From assembly GCA_948144175.1 (NCBI GenBank), contig CANXME010002092.1, forward strand, positions 310,001 through 374,000: 64,000 nucleotides of DNA. Reading direction: 5' to 3'. The position numbers and the translations under genes were made by a program. The notes below the pieces were generated by a model. That model made no database searches and was not told the origin of the DNA. It saw nothing but the letters and a program-made list of their open reading frames with translations. Source of the DNA: Closterium sp. NIES-65. Its lineage: Eukaryota > Streptophyta > Zygnematophyceae > Desmidiales > Closteriaceae. Shown here piece by piece: positions 12,815-21,089 of this stretch (position 1 is its first letter; the number at the start of each line of letters is the position of its first letter).

Positions 12815-13032
12815 CACGGCACGGGCACAGCACAGCATGGCACGGTACAGCACGGTACAGCACGGTACAGGCACAGCACAGCATGGCACGGTACAGCACG
12901 GTACAGCACGGTACAGGCACGGCACGGCATGGCACGGTACAGCACGGTACAGCACAGCACAGGCACAGCACGGCACGGCTCGGCAGCACGGCTCAGCAGC
13001 ACGGCACGGCTCGGCAGCACAGCACAGCACAG
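12815..13032. repeat. minisatellite of GGTACAGCAC / GGCACAGCAC units
   Basis: Tandem 10-bp units arranged in a higher-order repeat of about 60 bp (GCACAGCATGGCACGGTAC followed by two or three GGTACAGCAC). It lies in the intron between exon-2 copies c and d. A shorter version is in CHRD gene B at about 32250-32285. Confidence 0.9.
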
Positions 13033-13060
13033 ATCAGAAGAGAGAAACGTCTCAAGAGAT

Positions 13061-13107
13061 GTCCGCATCCAACTCTTGAGGCGCCTCAAAAGTCCGCACC
13101 CAACTTT
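13061..13107. repeat. 16-bp tandem duplication split by GAG-GCGC-CTC palindrome
   Basis: Copies 13061-13076 and 13092-13107 (GTCCGCATCCAACTCT and GTCCGCACCCAACTTT, 14/16) flank TGAGGCGCCTCAAAA (13077-13091). Confidence 0.85.
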
Positions 13108-13248
13108 AAGAACATCCAACTCTGAGAGCATCCAGCTCTGAGAGCAGCTCTGTGAGTTCCCTCCCGAAGATAGGATGCACGAGGCCACCCGCGCTCAGAC
13201 GCCACCAACGCATCGCCTGCCACACACAGCCTGTTGAGCACACACTGT

Positions 13249-13266
13249 TTTTGAGGCGCCTCAAAA
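13249..13266. repeat. perfect 18-bp palindrome TTTTGAGGCGCCTCAAAA
   Basis: The full consensus form of the palindrome family. The flanks share only short similarity (TGAGCACACACT before, TGAGCACAGACC after). Confidence 0.9.
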
Positions 13267-13649
13267 GCAGAATTCTGAGCACAGACCCTTGCGGTTGCAT
13301 TGTGGTTTGTTATTGAGGCTTCGTTTTTATAAGGCGGACGAACAACCACGGACAATTCTCGTCTAGCGTCCCAAATATTCAACTTGAATCCAACGGAACG
13401 GAGAACGGACGAGAAGTTTCTAGACGTGGCGGTAGCCTATCGAAAAGGAAAACGGTGCAGAAACGACCTGCGAGTTCGCCGCGGATGCATCGGCACGGCT
13501 TGTACTATTGACCAATAAATACCTTCAATGCAAAAGTTTAATTTGATAAAGGAAAATACCACAGCGACCACTACTAGCCGTAGCTCGTGTATGGAATGAA
13601 GTCCGATCTTGAATTCGACGTGGCTTTTGGGTGCGCCTCGGACCTCTAG

Positions 13650-13815
13650 ATGAATTTGCAAACTACTTTGGAGTGGAAAACGCCATCTCTAGGGTTACAC
13701 ATGAAGCCGGGGAAAGGGGATGACTTTTGAGTCGACTCAAAAATGAGTGAGCAAACTAATTTGGAGAGGAAAACGCCATACTTATGCTTACACTTGATAA
13801 AGCCGGGGAAAGGGA
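13650..13815. repeat. about 70-bp duplication of the exon-1/intron-1 border split by a perfect GAG-TCGA-CTC palindrome
   Basis: Left copy 13650-13720 and right copy 13743-13815 both contain TTTGGAG[TA]GGAAAACGCCAT, TTACAC and AAGCCGGGGAAAGGG. Between them is TTTTGAGTCGACTCAAAA (13725-13742). The right copy carries the real exon-1 donor of CHRD gene A; the left copy is a decayed duplicate. Confidence 0.85.
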
Positions 13816-14109
13816 GGATGCCAAGCTTCCTAGATGCGCGAATCGGCGCGGTCGCCGCGAACGTCAGGAACTCCAAGTTAGTCGCGTTGAACGTATCGCC
13901 CCATGCGTCGATTCCAGAATCGGCGACGTACGTGCTACGAACGATTGATGCGATAAGGAGAAGGGGAAGGATGTGGATGGGACGTGGATGGGACGTGACG
14001 CTGCGTTGTACGGAGAACCAGGCTGGATGGATACGAATTTCAGGAAAGAAGGTTGGTTTTGAAAAAACACTGGGTGAATCATGGATGCAAAAATTGTGAA
14101 CGCATTACA

Positions 14110-15165
14110 AAGTCTTATGCTTATTCTGGAAGGGATGCGGCGAGACGACGGAGAATCTCACCCGATAGGGTCTGGAGTCGCTTGGAGGCCATGGTCGCTA
14201 GAAAGTTTTACGGTACGTAGGGAAGAGCTGCAACGGAGGACGATAGGCGATGTTTTCGAAAAATGGGTGAAAAAATAGGTGCTGCGACTGCTCTGAATGC
14301 GTTTGCTCGACGTTGCGGCAAATTGTTGGAATGCGTCTCAGTGAGAAAGAAAGCAGCAGCGGCACCTGCGGGAGTGATATGGGAGAGGAACGGGGGTGGG
14401 GAGAATTTGTGCTGGCTGCTTTGGTGACTGCTCAAATGGGAAGTTCTGGGATTGGGGATGTGATGTGACGCATCGCAGTTGAGGCTGCTGGTTTCTCGTT
14501 GCATTTACCCTCGAAAAAAAAAATAGTTTGAGTGCAGAACTTGCATCCACTTGGAGGGATGCTTGGCGGTATCATGCGTTCCCAAATGGCGAGGTACGTT
14601 ATAGCTTGGCTAGGCTAAGGGCGCATTCGTATCGAGTGTCAGATATCAAGTCATCAGTCCTTAGTCAAAATTTTGCCTCTTCCGAACTCGATTTTGCCTT
14701 ACAAACGGGCCACTTCGGATCTTCCGAGGTTCCACTTCGTGTCTGACCTGATGTCTGACACGGGCTACGAATGATCATAACTTCAATCAACGTTAAAAAA
14801 TCTACAGAGTTCACTAACTTACAGCAGAGATGCGAGCAAGGCCTACAAACATTAGGAAACATATGGAAGTTTACCCTGAACCGGAGAGCTGTAATACAGC
14901 GAGCCGTCCTCACCAGTTACAACAGACTTACGACGCTGCTGAGCTGGCAAGACTTCAATTGCTGACGTTCAGTGGTTGACGTGAAGAATGACGACGTCTG
15001 ACTGGCGGCTAACCGACCATTCCATGCTGACGACGTGCTGGCTTATTGGACGACTGTTTAGATGCTGCCACGTATTCTGTGTCAGGAAGTTCGTGAGTGT
15101 AGCATGGCAAAGGAACTCCGAACAGCTCTTACATGCTCACATACAAGATAGTGCCCTTTTGCCAG
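14110..15165. other. upstream region of CHRD gene A, duplicated at 32950-33400
   Basis: No gene seen. Several blocks recur in the same order upstream of CHRD gene B: AACTCGATTTTGC at about 14687 (33044), TGTGACGCATCGCA at 14460 (33189), and AACCGACCATTCCATGCTGA near 15010 with GGACNNAC...GATGCCACGT (33300-33365). This supports a segmental duplication covering gene plus promoter. Confidence 0.6.
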
Positions 15166-15507
15166 TGTTACGAGTGCAATTGAGTGAACGAACGAGAATT
15201 GCACTATCGAAGCAAGAGTCCAATGAGCGAAGGCATGAGCGAAGAATATATAGCGTAACTACAGTGGTAACGGTAATGGACTGTGGTTGTCGCGCAACGA
15301 ACCTGGGACTGAGGTTAGGAAATATGTCGAAGCGTAGGCCCGGAGCGCGGGTTACCCGCCGAGCCGTGAGGTCGGGGTGCGATGTGCGAAAATGGCGGGA
15401 TGGGTGTCGATGCGATGGTCGCGAGTGGTAACGGTGCTGACTGAGGTGCTACAGTGATGTACGCGATGAGCAGGGATGCGAAGTAAGGAAAAGGGATTTT
15501 CCTTACA
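15166..15507 (-). repeat. gypsy 3' LTR (342 bp)
   Basis: Bounded by TG...CA (TGTTACGAG ... CCTTACA on plus). Identical to the right LTR except A/G near 15301 and G/A near 15453. The short open frames inside it are LTR sequence. Confidence 0.95.
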
Positions 15508-15540
15508 CTACCCCCCCCCCCCCCCCCCCCCCCCTAAGGA
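15508..15540 (-). other. gypsy polypurine tract, almost pure G
   Basis: On the minus strand the tract next to the 3' LTR reads CCTCCTTAGG followed by more than 20 G and TAG. It sits exactly where the plus-strand primer should be. An expanded homopolymer is odd for a polypurine tract. Confidence 0.8.
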
Positions 15541-15548
15541 GGTCCCTT

Positions 15549-18500
15549 TTACAAAAGTGCGTGGACATCTTTGAAGTTTCGGCTGCGCAGGTACTCGGTG
15601 ACGACAGGGTGGTTTTCAACTTTGTCCAGGGGAACCCAGTTGTCCTCGGTGGGTGTACGATCTTTCCAGCGGATCAGAAACTCAACTTTTCGGGCTCCTC
15701 GAGGGTCGCGAACTCTGTGGCTCAAGATTTTTTCGGGGGTGATGACTGGTTCGGTTGGTGGTCGTATCATGCTGGATGGCCGATGTCGTGGGAGTTGGCT
15801 GGTGGATGGGACGTACGGGCGAAGCAGACTGACGTGGAACGAGGGGCTGACGTACCAGTCAGCAGGGAGGAGGAGGTGCGCAGTGACGGGTGTTATCATG
15901 TGGCTAATTCGAAACGGCCCACAGTATCGAGGGCGGAGTTTGGGAGTGATGGGCAGGCGGAGGTTTTGAATGTCGAGTAACACGAGGTCGTCGGGCTGAT
16001 AAGTGACGGGTCTGCGGTGGCGATCGGCGTTGCGTTTAGCGATGATATTTGATTTTTTAATTGCTTCTGCTGCCCTGGTCCGTGCTGCTTGCAGAATCTC
16101 GGCGAACTGTTGTGCGCGTGGAACGGGATTGTCGGGATTCGGTGTCATGGGTACTGTTGGGTCCTGTCCGTAGTTCAAGTAAAATGGCGACTGTTGGGTC
16201 GTGGCGGATGGCGCGTTGTTGTACGCAAACTCGATGAGAGGCAGCTGCTGTTCCCACGTGTTCGGATCGTCGCACGTGGCTCGAATCAGTTGCTCCATGG
16301 TCTGGTTTGTCCGTTCTGTCTGTCCGTCGGTTTCGGGGTGGTAGGATGAACTGAATTGAAGTCGCGTGCCGAACTGCTGCCATAGGTTCCGCCAGAAATT
16401 ACTGGTAAACTTCGTGTCCCTGTCGCTGATGATCGACGCTGGTATCCCGTGCAGTCGAACGACGGTGGTGATGAAGAGTCGGGCTGTTTCCTCGGCTGTG
16501 ATTGATTTCCTGCACGCTGCGAAATGTGCCATTTTCGTTAGTCGATCGACGACGACCAGGATCGTGTCATTCCCACTCGTCCCAGCCGGTAAACCCGTGA
16601 CGAAGTCCATTGTCACCTGCTGCCAAGCACGCTCTGGGGGTGGGATTGGTTGCAATTGTCCCGCCGGCCGCTTCCTGCTTGACTTCATGAGCTGGCAAGT
16701 GGGACACGATGCCACGTGTCGTTGCACGTCGGTCAACATTTCCGGCCAGTAGTAGTACCGCTGCAGCTGCTGCCGTGTTTTTTCTACTCCGAAATGTCCC
16801 GAGGTAACTCCGTCGTGTGCTTCCTATAACAGTAGTTCCCGTAGTAGCGTGTATCCTGGTACCCAGATGCGGTCGGTTCCAGCTTTTACGTAATAGACTC
16901 CCTTGGCTGCTGCGAATTGCTGTGAATTTCCTCCTGTGAAGAACGGGTCTGTTTGATATCCGTGGGTAAATAGTCCTGTCAGTAATGGGCTGGTCTGGGT
17001 GAGTAGTATCGCATGGATTTGGGCAGTGGGGCGGGTCAGTGCGTCAGCGATATTCGAGGCTCCTTTTTTATATGTGACCGTATAGTGGAAATTCGACTCG
17101 AGGAAGACGAGCCACCGAATCTGTCGTGGGTTGAGGTGGGGCTTTGCGCGAAGGTACTGTAGGGATCGATGGTCTGTCCGTACTGTCACGTCTGCGCCGG
17201 TCAAGTAGCAGCGCCACACTTTGAATGCATGCACGATCGCAAGCATTTCGCGGTCGTGTATCGGGTAATTTCGCTCAGGTGGATGGAGCTTGCGTGATTC
17301 GTAAGCGATGGGTTGGAGGCCGTTGCTGAAGTCCTGTAACAGTACAGCTCCGATGGCGATGTCGCTCGCGTCGGTAACCACTTCGAAGGGGCGGTGTGGG
17401 TCAGCGATGCGTAGGACGGGTGGTGAACAGAGAATATTTTTTAGGGCAGAGAAGGCAGCATGCTCTTTCTCCCCCCACGTAAACGGGACCCCCTTGCGCA
17501 GTAAATCAGTGAGCGGGGTTGTTAAGCGTGCCATGTCGGGGACGAACCGACGAACGTAATTAACAAACCCTAAAAAACTCTGCAGTCCCGTGATGTTCGT
17601 CGGGGGACGCCACGCTTTTACCGTATCCAGCTTCTTAGGGTCGATCTCAACCCCAGCCTCCGAAATGACGTGACCTAAAAACTCTAGTCTGTCCCGAAAA
17701 AACTCGCACTTGGAGCCCTTGGTTAATAACCGATGTGTCTCTAAAATTTTAAAAACTGCTTCGAGGTCTACTAAGTGCTGCTGCTGGTCCCGACTGTAAA
17801 CGAGAATGTCGTCGAGGTAAACTATGACGCATTTATCTAAAAGTGGCCTAAACGCCTCGTTCATGGTCATCTGAAATGTTGCAGGCGCGTTGGTCAGCCC
17901 GAAAAGCATCACCGTGTATTCGAATGACCCGTACCTAGTCCTAAATGCTGTCTTGGCGCAGTCCGATGGTTCGACCCGAATTTGATGGTAACCTCCCCGT
18001 AAGTCGATTTTCGAAAATACTCGTGTGGTTCGCAACTGGTCGATCAGTTCGTCGGCGCGGGGGATGGGGTATCATGATTTGACTGTTACCCTGTTAAGCG
18101 CTCGGTAGTCGATGCACATTCGAAACCCTCCGTCTTTTTTCGGTGTGAACAGTATCAGTGCGGCGAACGGTGACGAGCTCGGTCGGATAAACTGCTTCTC
18201 TAACAGGTAATCTAACTGCTTCCTTAGTTCGTCGAGCTCGGGCTGTGTCAGTCGAAATTCGCGCTGTACAGTTGGCTGTGCCCCCGGCTCTAACTCGATC
18301 CTATGGTCATGTGCCCGCTGAGGTGGCAGCCCTTGCGGTAAATCATCCGGAAAGATACCCGGGAACCGTTTCAGTAGTGCTTGCAGTTCGGGTGGTACAG
18401 CTGCCAACAGTTTCTGAAAATCGCTCGGCTGCTCCTCTTTTTCTACTAATGCTATATCTACTGCGTACACGTCAGCTCCAGCAGCGACAGCCCGTTTCAT

Positions 18501-19145
18501 CGTGATGGCGTTGACTTGGACCGTCGAAGACTCGGGTGGCTGCCAGCGAGGTAGGACGACCCAGTTACCACTACTTCGCACTGTGCAGCTACCCGTCGTC
18601 CAGTCAATTCGTGGGTTATACCGTCGCAGCCAATCACGTCCCAATAAAATGTCGTGCCCATCCAGTGTCGTTGCGAGCATTTCCTGTGTAAACCCGAAGT
18701 TCCCTCCGCAGCGAACTTTTACACGCTCCACCTTTTCCCGTATGGCCAGTGGTGTTCCGTCGACTAAGCGTGCGTCTATCTCCGGTAAGCATCGGTTAAG
18801 TGTTAACTGCAAATTCCGTGCGGTCGCGGTATTAACTAAGCTGTGACTTGCTCCTTCGTCAATAAAAATCTTCACTGCTGCTCCCTGTATTTTCCCGTAG
18901 ATCAGTACCGGGCAATCCGTCGCTGTACCCTCCTTATTCATCCGAGCCCGATCGATGGCGTGAATCGGTACTGTGACTCGGTGAGGGTCGGTGTGGTTGG
19001 GCGAGCAGGCAGTCTCGTCAGTAGTTGGCCCAACTTCTACTGACTGCTGGCGTTTCCCTGCCTCTGAGACTCCCTCCCCTGCTCTGCTCCTCGGCGCCGT
19101 AGCTCCTCTGGGCATTCGCTCTTGCGATGGCCCGGCCTGTTGCAA
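15549..19145 (-). pseudogene. gypsy pol: protease, RT, RNase H, integrase, chromodomain, with two nonsense codons
   Basis: One frame from 19145 to 15549 with two in-frame stops: TGA at 18072-18074, in VTVKS*YPIPRADE, where Arg is expected, and TAG at 16824-16826, in LLL*EAHDG, where Gln is expected. Both fit single C-to-T changes. The protease reads IFIDEGASHSLV, with Glu in the D-S/T-G position. RT has FSKIDLRGGYHQ and VYLDDILVYS. RNase H has VVTDASDIAIGAVL and VRTDHRSLQYL. Integrase has CPTCQLMKSS (zinc), VTMDFVTGLP, ISDRDTKFTS and HPETDGQTERTNQ. The last 55 residues form a chromodomain (ILSHRVRDPRG...EFLIRWKD), which may steer integration to marked chromatin. Pol overlaps the end of gag in another frame, so translation may use frameshifting. 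Confidence 0.93.
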
Positions 19146-20215
19146 GCAAAGCAGCGCCCCTTAAATGGTGCGGCAGCTGCATTGATTGCAACGGCATGTA
19201 CAGTGGCGTGCTCGGTCGGTCCTCGAGGGCGATGTCCGAAGTAGGACCCCGGTCTCGGTCGGCGTAGAATGTCGATCTTCTCGGCGAGCGCAAGAATCTC
19301 GTTGAAATTAGAGAGTCCGCGCAGCATTATTTCGTGCGAGATATCCGGCTTCAGCCCTCCGACGTAACGGTCCACCCGCTCCGCTTCGTGCATGTAGCCG
19401 ACCTGCTCGCAAAGTGCGAGAAAACCGCTGGTGTAGTCTTGAACTGACCCGAGCTGGCGCAAAGTGCGCAGTTTCTGACGCGCCGAAATTGTAGCCGCGA
19501 TCGGCTCAAAACGCGCCCGAAGTCCTGCGCACCACGCATCCCACGTGCTGTATTGGGCGGTCTCGCAGAACGAACTCCAGGTGACAGCTGGGCCCGAGGG
19601 CCCTTCCTCGTGCGACGGTGGCTCGTAGGCGCGTGGCGACGTCACGATGACTCGCCACCAGTCCATGGCGGGGCCCCTTAGTAGTGAAACCGCATACCGG
19701 ATCTTTGCGGCGTCCGACTCGACGTAATTGGCGTCGATGAAAACGTTCATCGTGAAGACCCACGATTGAACTGTCGGACCGCCGCGTTGACTTGGGTCGA
19801 AGCAGGGCGGGCGTTGCGGCTTGAGCGGCATTGGTGCCATGTTGGAGTGTTCGCCACTTGTCGCCGCAAATTCCACGTGCCGACGGACTTCTCGAGGCTC
19901 CCGTGGGCTTGGTGCGATCCTGTTTCCTCCCATGCCAGGCATCGGCTGGGCGGCGCCCTCACTGGCTGCGCCTGAGCGTTGTCCCGTGCTGTCATGTTGT
20001 GTTGGTGTGCCGGACGAGATTACAATCAGCTCATCCGAGTGTGCAGATGCGTTTGTTGGTGCGTGGGGTGTTGTCGGTACGTTCATCGTAGACTGTTGAC
20101 GGGCGGAGTCACGTTCCGCCGTGAGAGTCGCGATTTCGAGCGCCGAGTCCTCCAGTTGACGCACGAGACGATCGAGTTGCTCTTGCGTCAATGTGGCGAG
20201 CGTGAAAGCGGCCAT
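19037..20215 (-). CDS. gypsy gag with zinc knuckle (392 aa)
   Basis: I take the start at MAAFTLATLTQEQLDRLV (20215). The frame is open upstream to 20437, but that part overlaps the primer site. It begins with a coiled-coil-like segment (EQLDRLVRQLEDSALEIATL). The central capsid-like domain has FIDANYVESDAAKIRYAVSL, WWRVI and GLRARFEPI...LRTLRQLGSVQDYTSGF. The C-terminal CCHC knuckle CFACNRPGHRKSEC binds element RNA. The frame is uninterrupted. It overlaps the 5' end of the pol frame by about 109 nt in a different frame, so Gag and Gag-Pol may be made by ribosomal frameshifting. Confidence 0.9.
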   Translation of the reverse strand: MAAFTLATLTQEQLDRLVRQLEDSALEIATLTAERDSARQQSTMNVPTTPHAPTNASAHSDELIVISSGTPTQHDSTGQRSGAASEGAAQPMPGMGGNRIAPSPREPREVRRHVEFAATSGEHSNMAPMPLKPQRPPCFDPSQRGGPTVQSWVFTMNVFIDANYVESDAAKIRYAVSLLRGPAMDWWRVIVTSPRAYEPPSHEEGPSGPAVTWSSFCETAQYSTWDAWCAGLRARFEPIAATISARQKLRTLRQLGSVQDYTSGFLALCEQVGYMHEAERVDRYVGGLKPDISHEIMLRGLSNFNEILALAEKIDILRRPRPGSYFGHRPRGPTEHATVHAVAINAAAAPFKGRCFACNRPGHRKSECPEELRRRGAEQGRESQRQGNASSQ

Positions 20216-20382
20216 GGCGGGGATGTCGGGCAAGCTCAGCGAGAGCCTCGGTCGTGGCCGTGCGTGCTTGCGAGAGAGCACTACGAGCGGCGGTGCTGTA
20301 TCGCTGAGAGACGTCCACCCCCCCCAAAAAATTGAGATAGTGGGGAAGCGAAGGTGTGGATGCGGTCCGAGATGGGATCGTA

Positions 20383-20396
20383 GGCTCTGAATACCA
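20383..20396 (-). other. gypsy primer-binding site, initiator-Met tRNA type
   Basis: Two bases inside the 5' LTR the minus strand reads TGGTATTCAGAGCC. This matches the plant initiator-Met primer site TGGTATCAGAGC apart from one inserted T. Confidence 0.8.
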
Positions 20397-20398
20397 AG

Positions 20399-20740
20399 TG
20401 TTACGAGTGCAATTGAGTGAACGAACGAGAATTGCACTATCGAAGCAAGAGTCCAATGAGCGAAGGCATGAGCGAAGAATATATAGCGTAACTACAGTGG
20501 TAACGGTAATGGACTGTGGTTGTCGCGCAACGAGCCTGGGACTGAGGTTAGGAAATATGTCGAAGCGTAGGCCCGGAGCGCGGGTTACCCGCCGAGCCGT
20601 GAGGTCGGGGTGCGATGTGCGAAAATGGCGGGATGGGTGTCGATGCGATGGTCGCGAGTGGTAACGGTGCTGACTGAGGTGCTACAATGATGTACGCGAT
20701 GAGCAGGGATGCGAAGTAAGGAAAAGGGATTTTCCTTACA
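20399..20740 (-). repeat. gypsy 5' LTR (342 bp)
   Basis: Same length and ends as the left LTR. Its transcription would drive gag-pol leftwards. Confidence 0.95.
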
Positions 20741-21089
20741 GCGAGCCAATTCAAACACCCTTTCACACTCTACTAGGAACATAAATATGGTACCTTGCAA
20801 CACTTCGCCTATTGAACCCTCTTCTCTACTTAGTGGATCCAGGGGCGGGATTCTAGCACGGAGCCATTTATCCAACAAACTGCCCAGTAGAATCTACTCA
20901 CTCACATTATCCAAGGCACTCCTGCTCTACAACACTCTCCCTGATGACATCTACCCGGTTCCACATCCTGTGGCTTTCTAGAAGCACCGCTACTATAGCA
21001 CAGTTCCATAGTACAGCAGGAACAGCGGCAGTCTGAATCCCTAAAAGGCCAGGCCCCTCGCAAAGCAACTCTAGCATGTGGTCCATGGG
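20741..21089. other. host flank between gypsy and hAT, with CHRD 3'-flank repeat
   Basis: Contains ACCTACTCAC-like and GTACAGCAGGAACAGCGGCA units homologous to 11150-11447. The 8-bp hAT target TCCATGGG closes it at 21082-21089. The short frame LPSRIYSLTLSKALLLYN here is homologous to LPIRIYPLTLSRTLQ at 11.18 kb, so it is a repeat, not a confirmed gene. Confidence 0.6.

Larger units (their letters stand above)
12278..13216 (-). repeat. tandem array of CHRD exon-2 copies in gene A
   Basis: Four minus-strand blocks each begin with AG followed by G-[AE]-L-V-A coding sequence: (a) 12278-12371, intact with donor; (b) about 12474-12631, which itself repeats SVQSIVGGDP twice and lacks a clear donor; (c) about 12700-12791, GALVATWAVRT then GGDPSAADG; (d) about 13150-13216, DALVASERG, degenerate. 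Flanking intron text such as CTGCCACACA and CACAGAACCACACAGC is also repeated, so the duplicated unit is exon plus intron edge. Confidence 0.8.
11448..14090 (-). pseudogene. CHRD gene A: secreted CHRD-domain protein, probably damaged
   Basis: Three-exon CHRD family member on the minus strand. Exon 3 (11448-11811, acceptor AAAG|GTAC) encodes YNGQTNVHIRLRAHAL, GPPVWVVLGQW and a C-terminal VGAIRGQF...WNPC. These match the CHRD pattern of a G-P-V-V strand and a P-x-G-x-I-R-G-Q motif. The best exon 2 is 12278-12371 (GELVANLSPGSVRSIVGGDP), with GT donor and AG acceptor. Exon 1 ends at 13792 with LGILPFPGFIKC after a hydrophobic LPLLLIASIV signal. I find no in-frame ATG before that signal: the frame runs back to a TAA near 14108. 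Together with several rival exon 2 copies this suggests a broken gene, or an unseen upstream exon. CHRD domains occur in chordin and in many microbial and plant secreted proteins; the function here is unknown. Confidence 0.65.
15166..20740 (-). mobile_element. Ty3/gypsy chromovirus, nearly intact, young
   Basis: 5575-bp minus-strand LTR retrotransposon with two 342-bp LTRs that differ at two positions by my reading. In coding order it has gag with a zinc knuckle, protease, reverse transcriptase, RNase H, integrase and a C-terminal chromodomain, which places it among the chromoviruses of plants and fungi. Flanking pentamers GCCAG (15161-15165) and GCGAG (20741-20745) match at four of five positions, a probable target duplication with one change. 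Two nonsense codons break pol. The LTR is also present as a fragment at 56175-56437. Confidence 0.95.

Noticed and set aside
12777..13030. Possible CRISPR-like array of regular short repeats
   Set aside because: Units are directly abutting 10-bp minisatellite repeats with no unique spacers, in a eukaryotic intron, and no cas genes are present.
20356..20664. 102-codon frame also found at 15100-15431
   Set aside because: It lies inside the gypsy LTRs; repeated only because the LTRs are.
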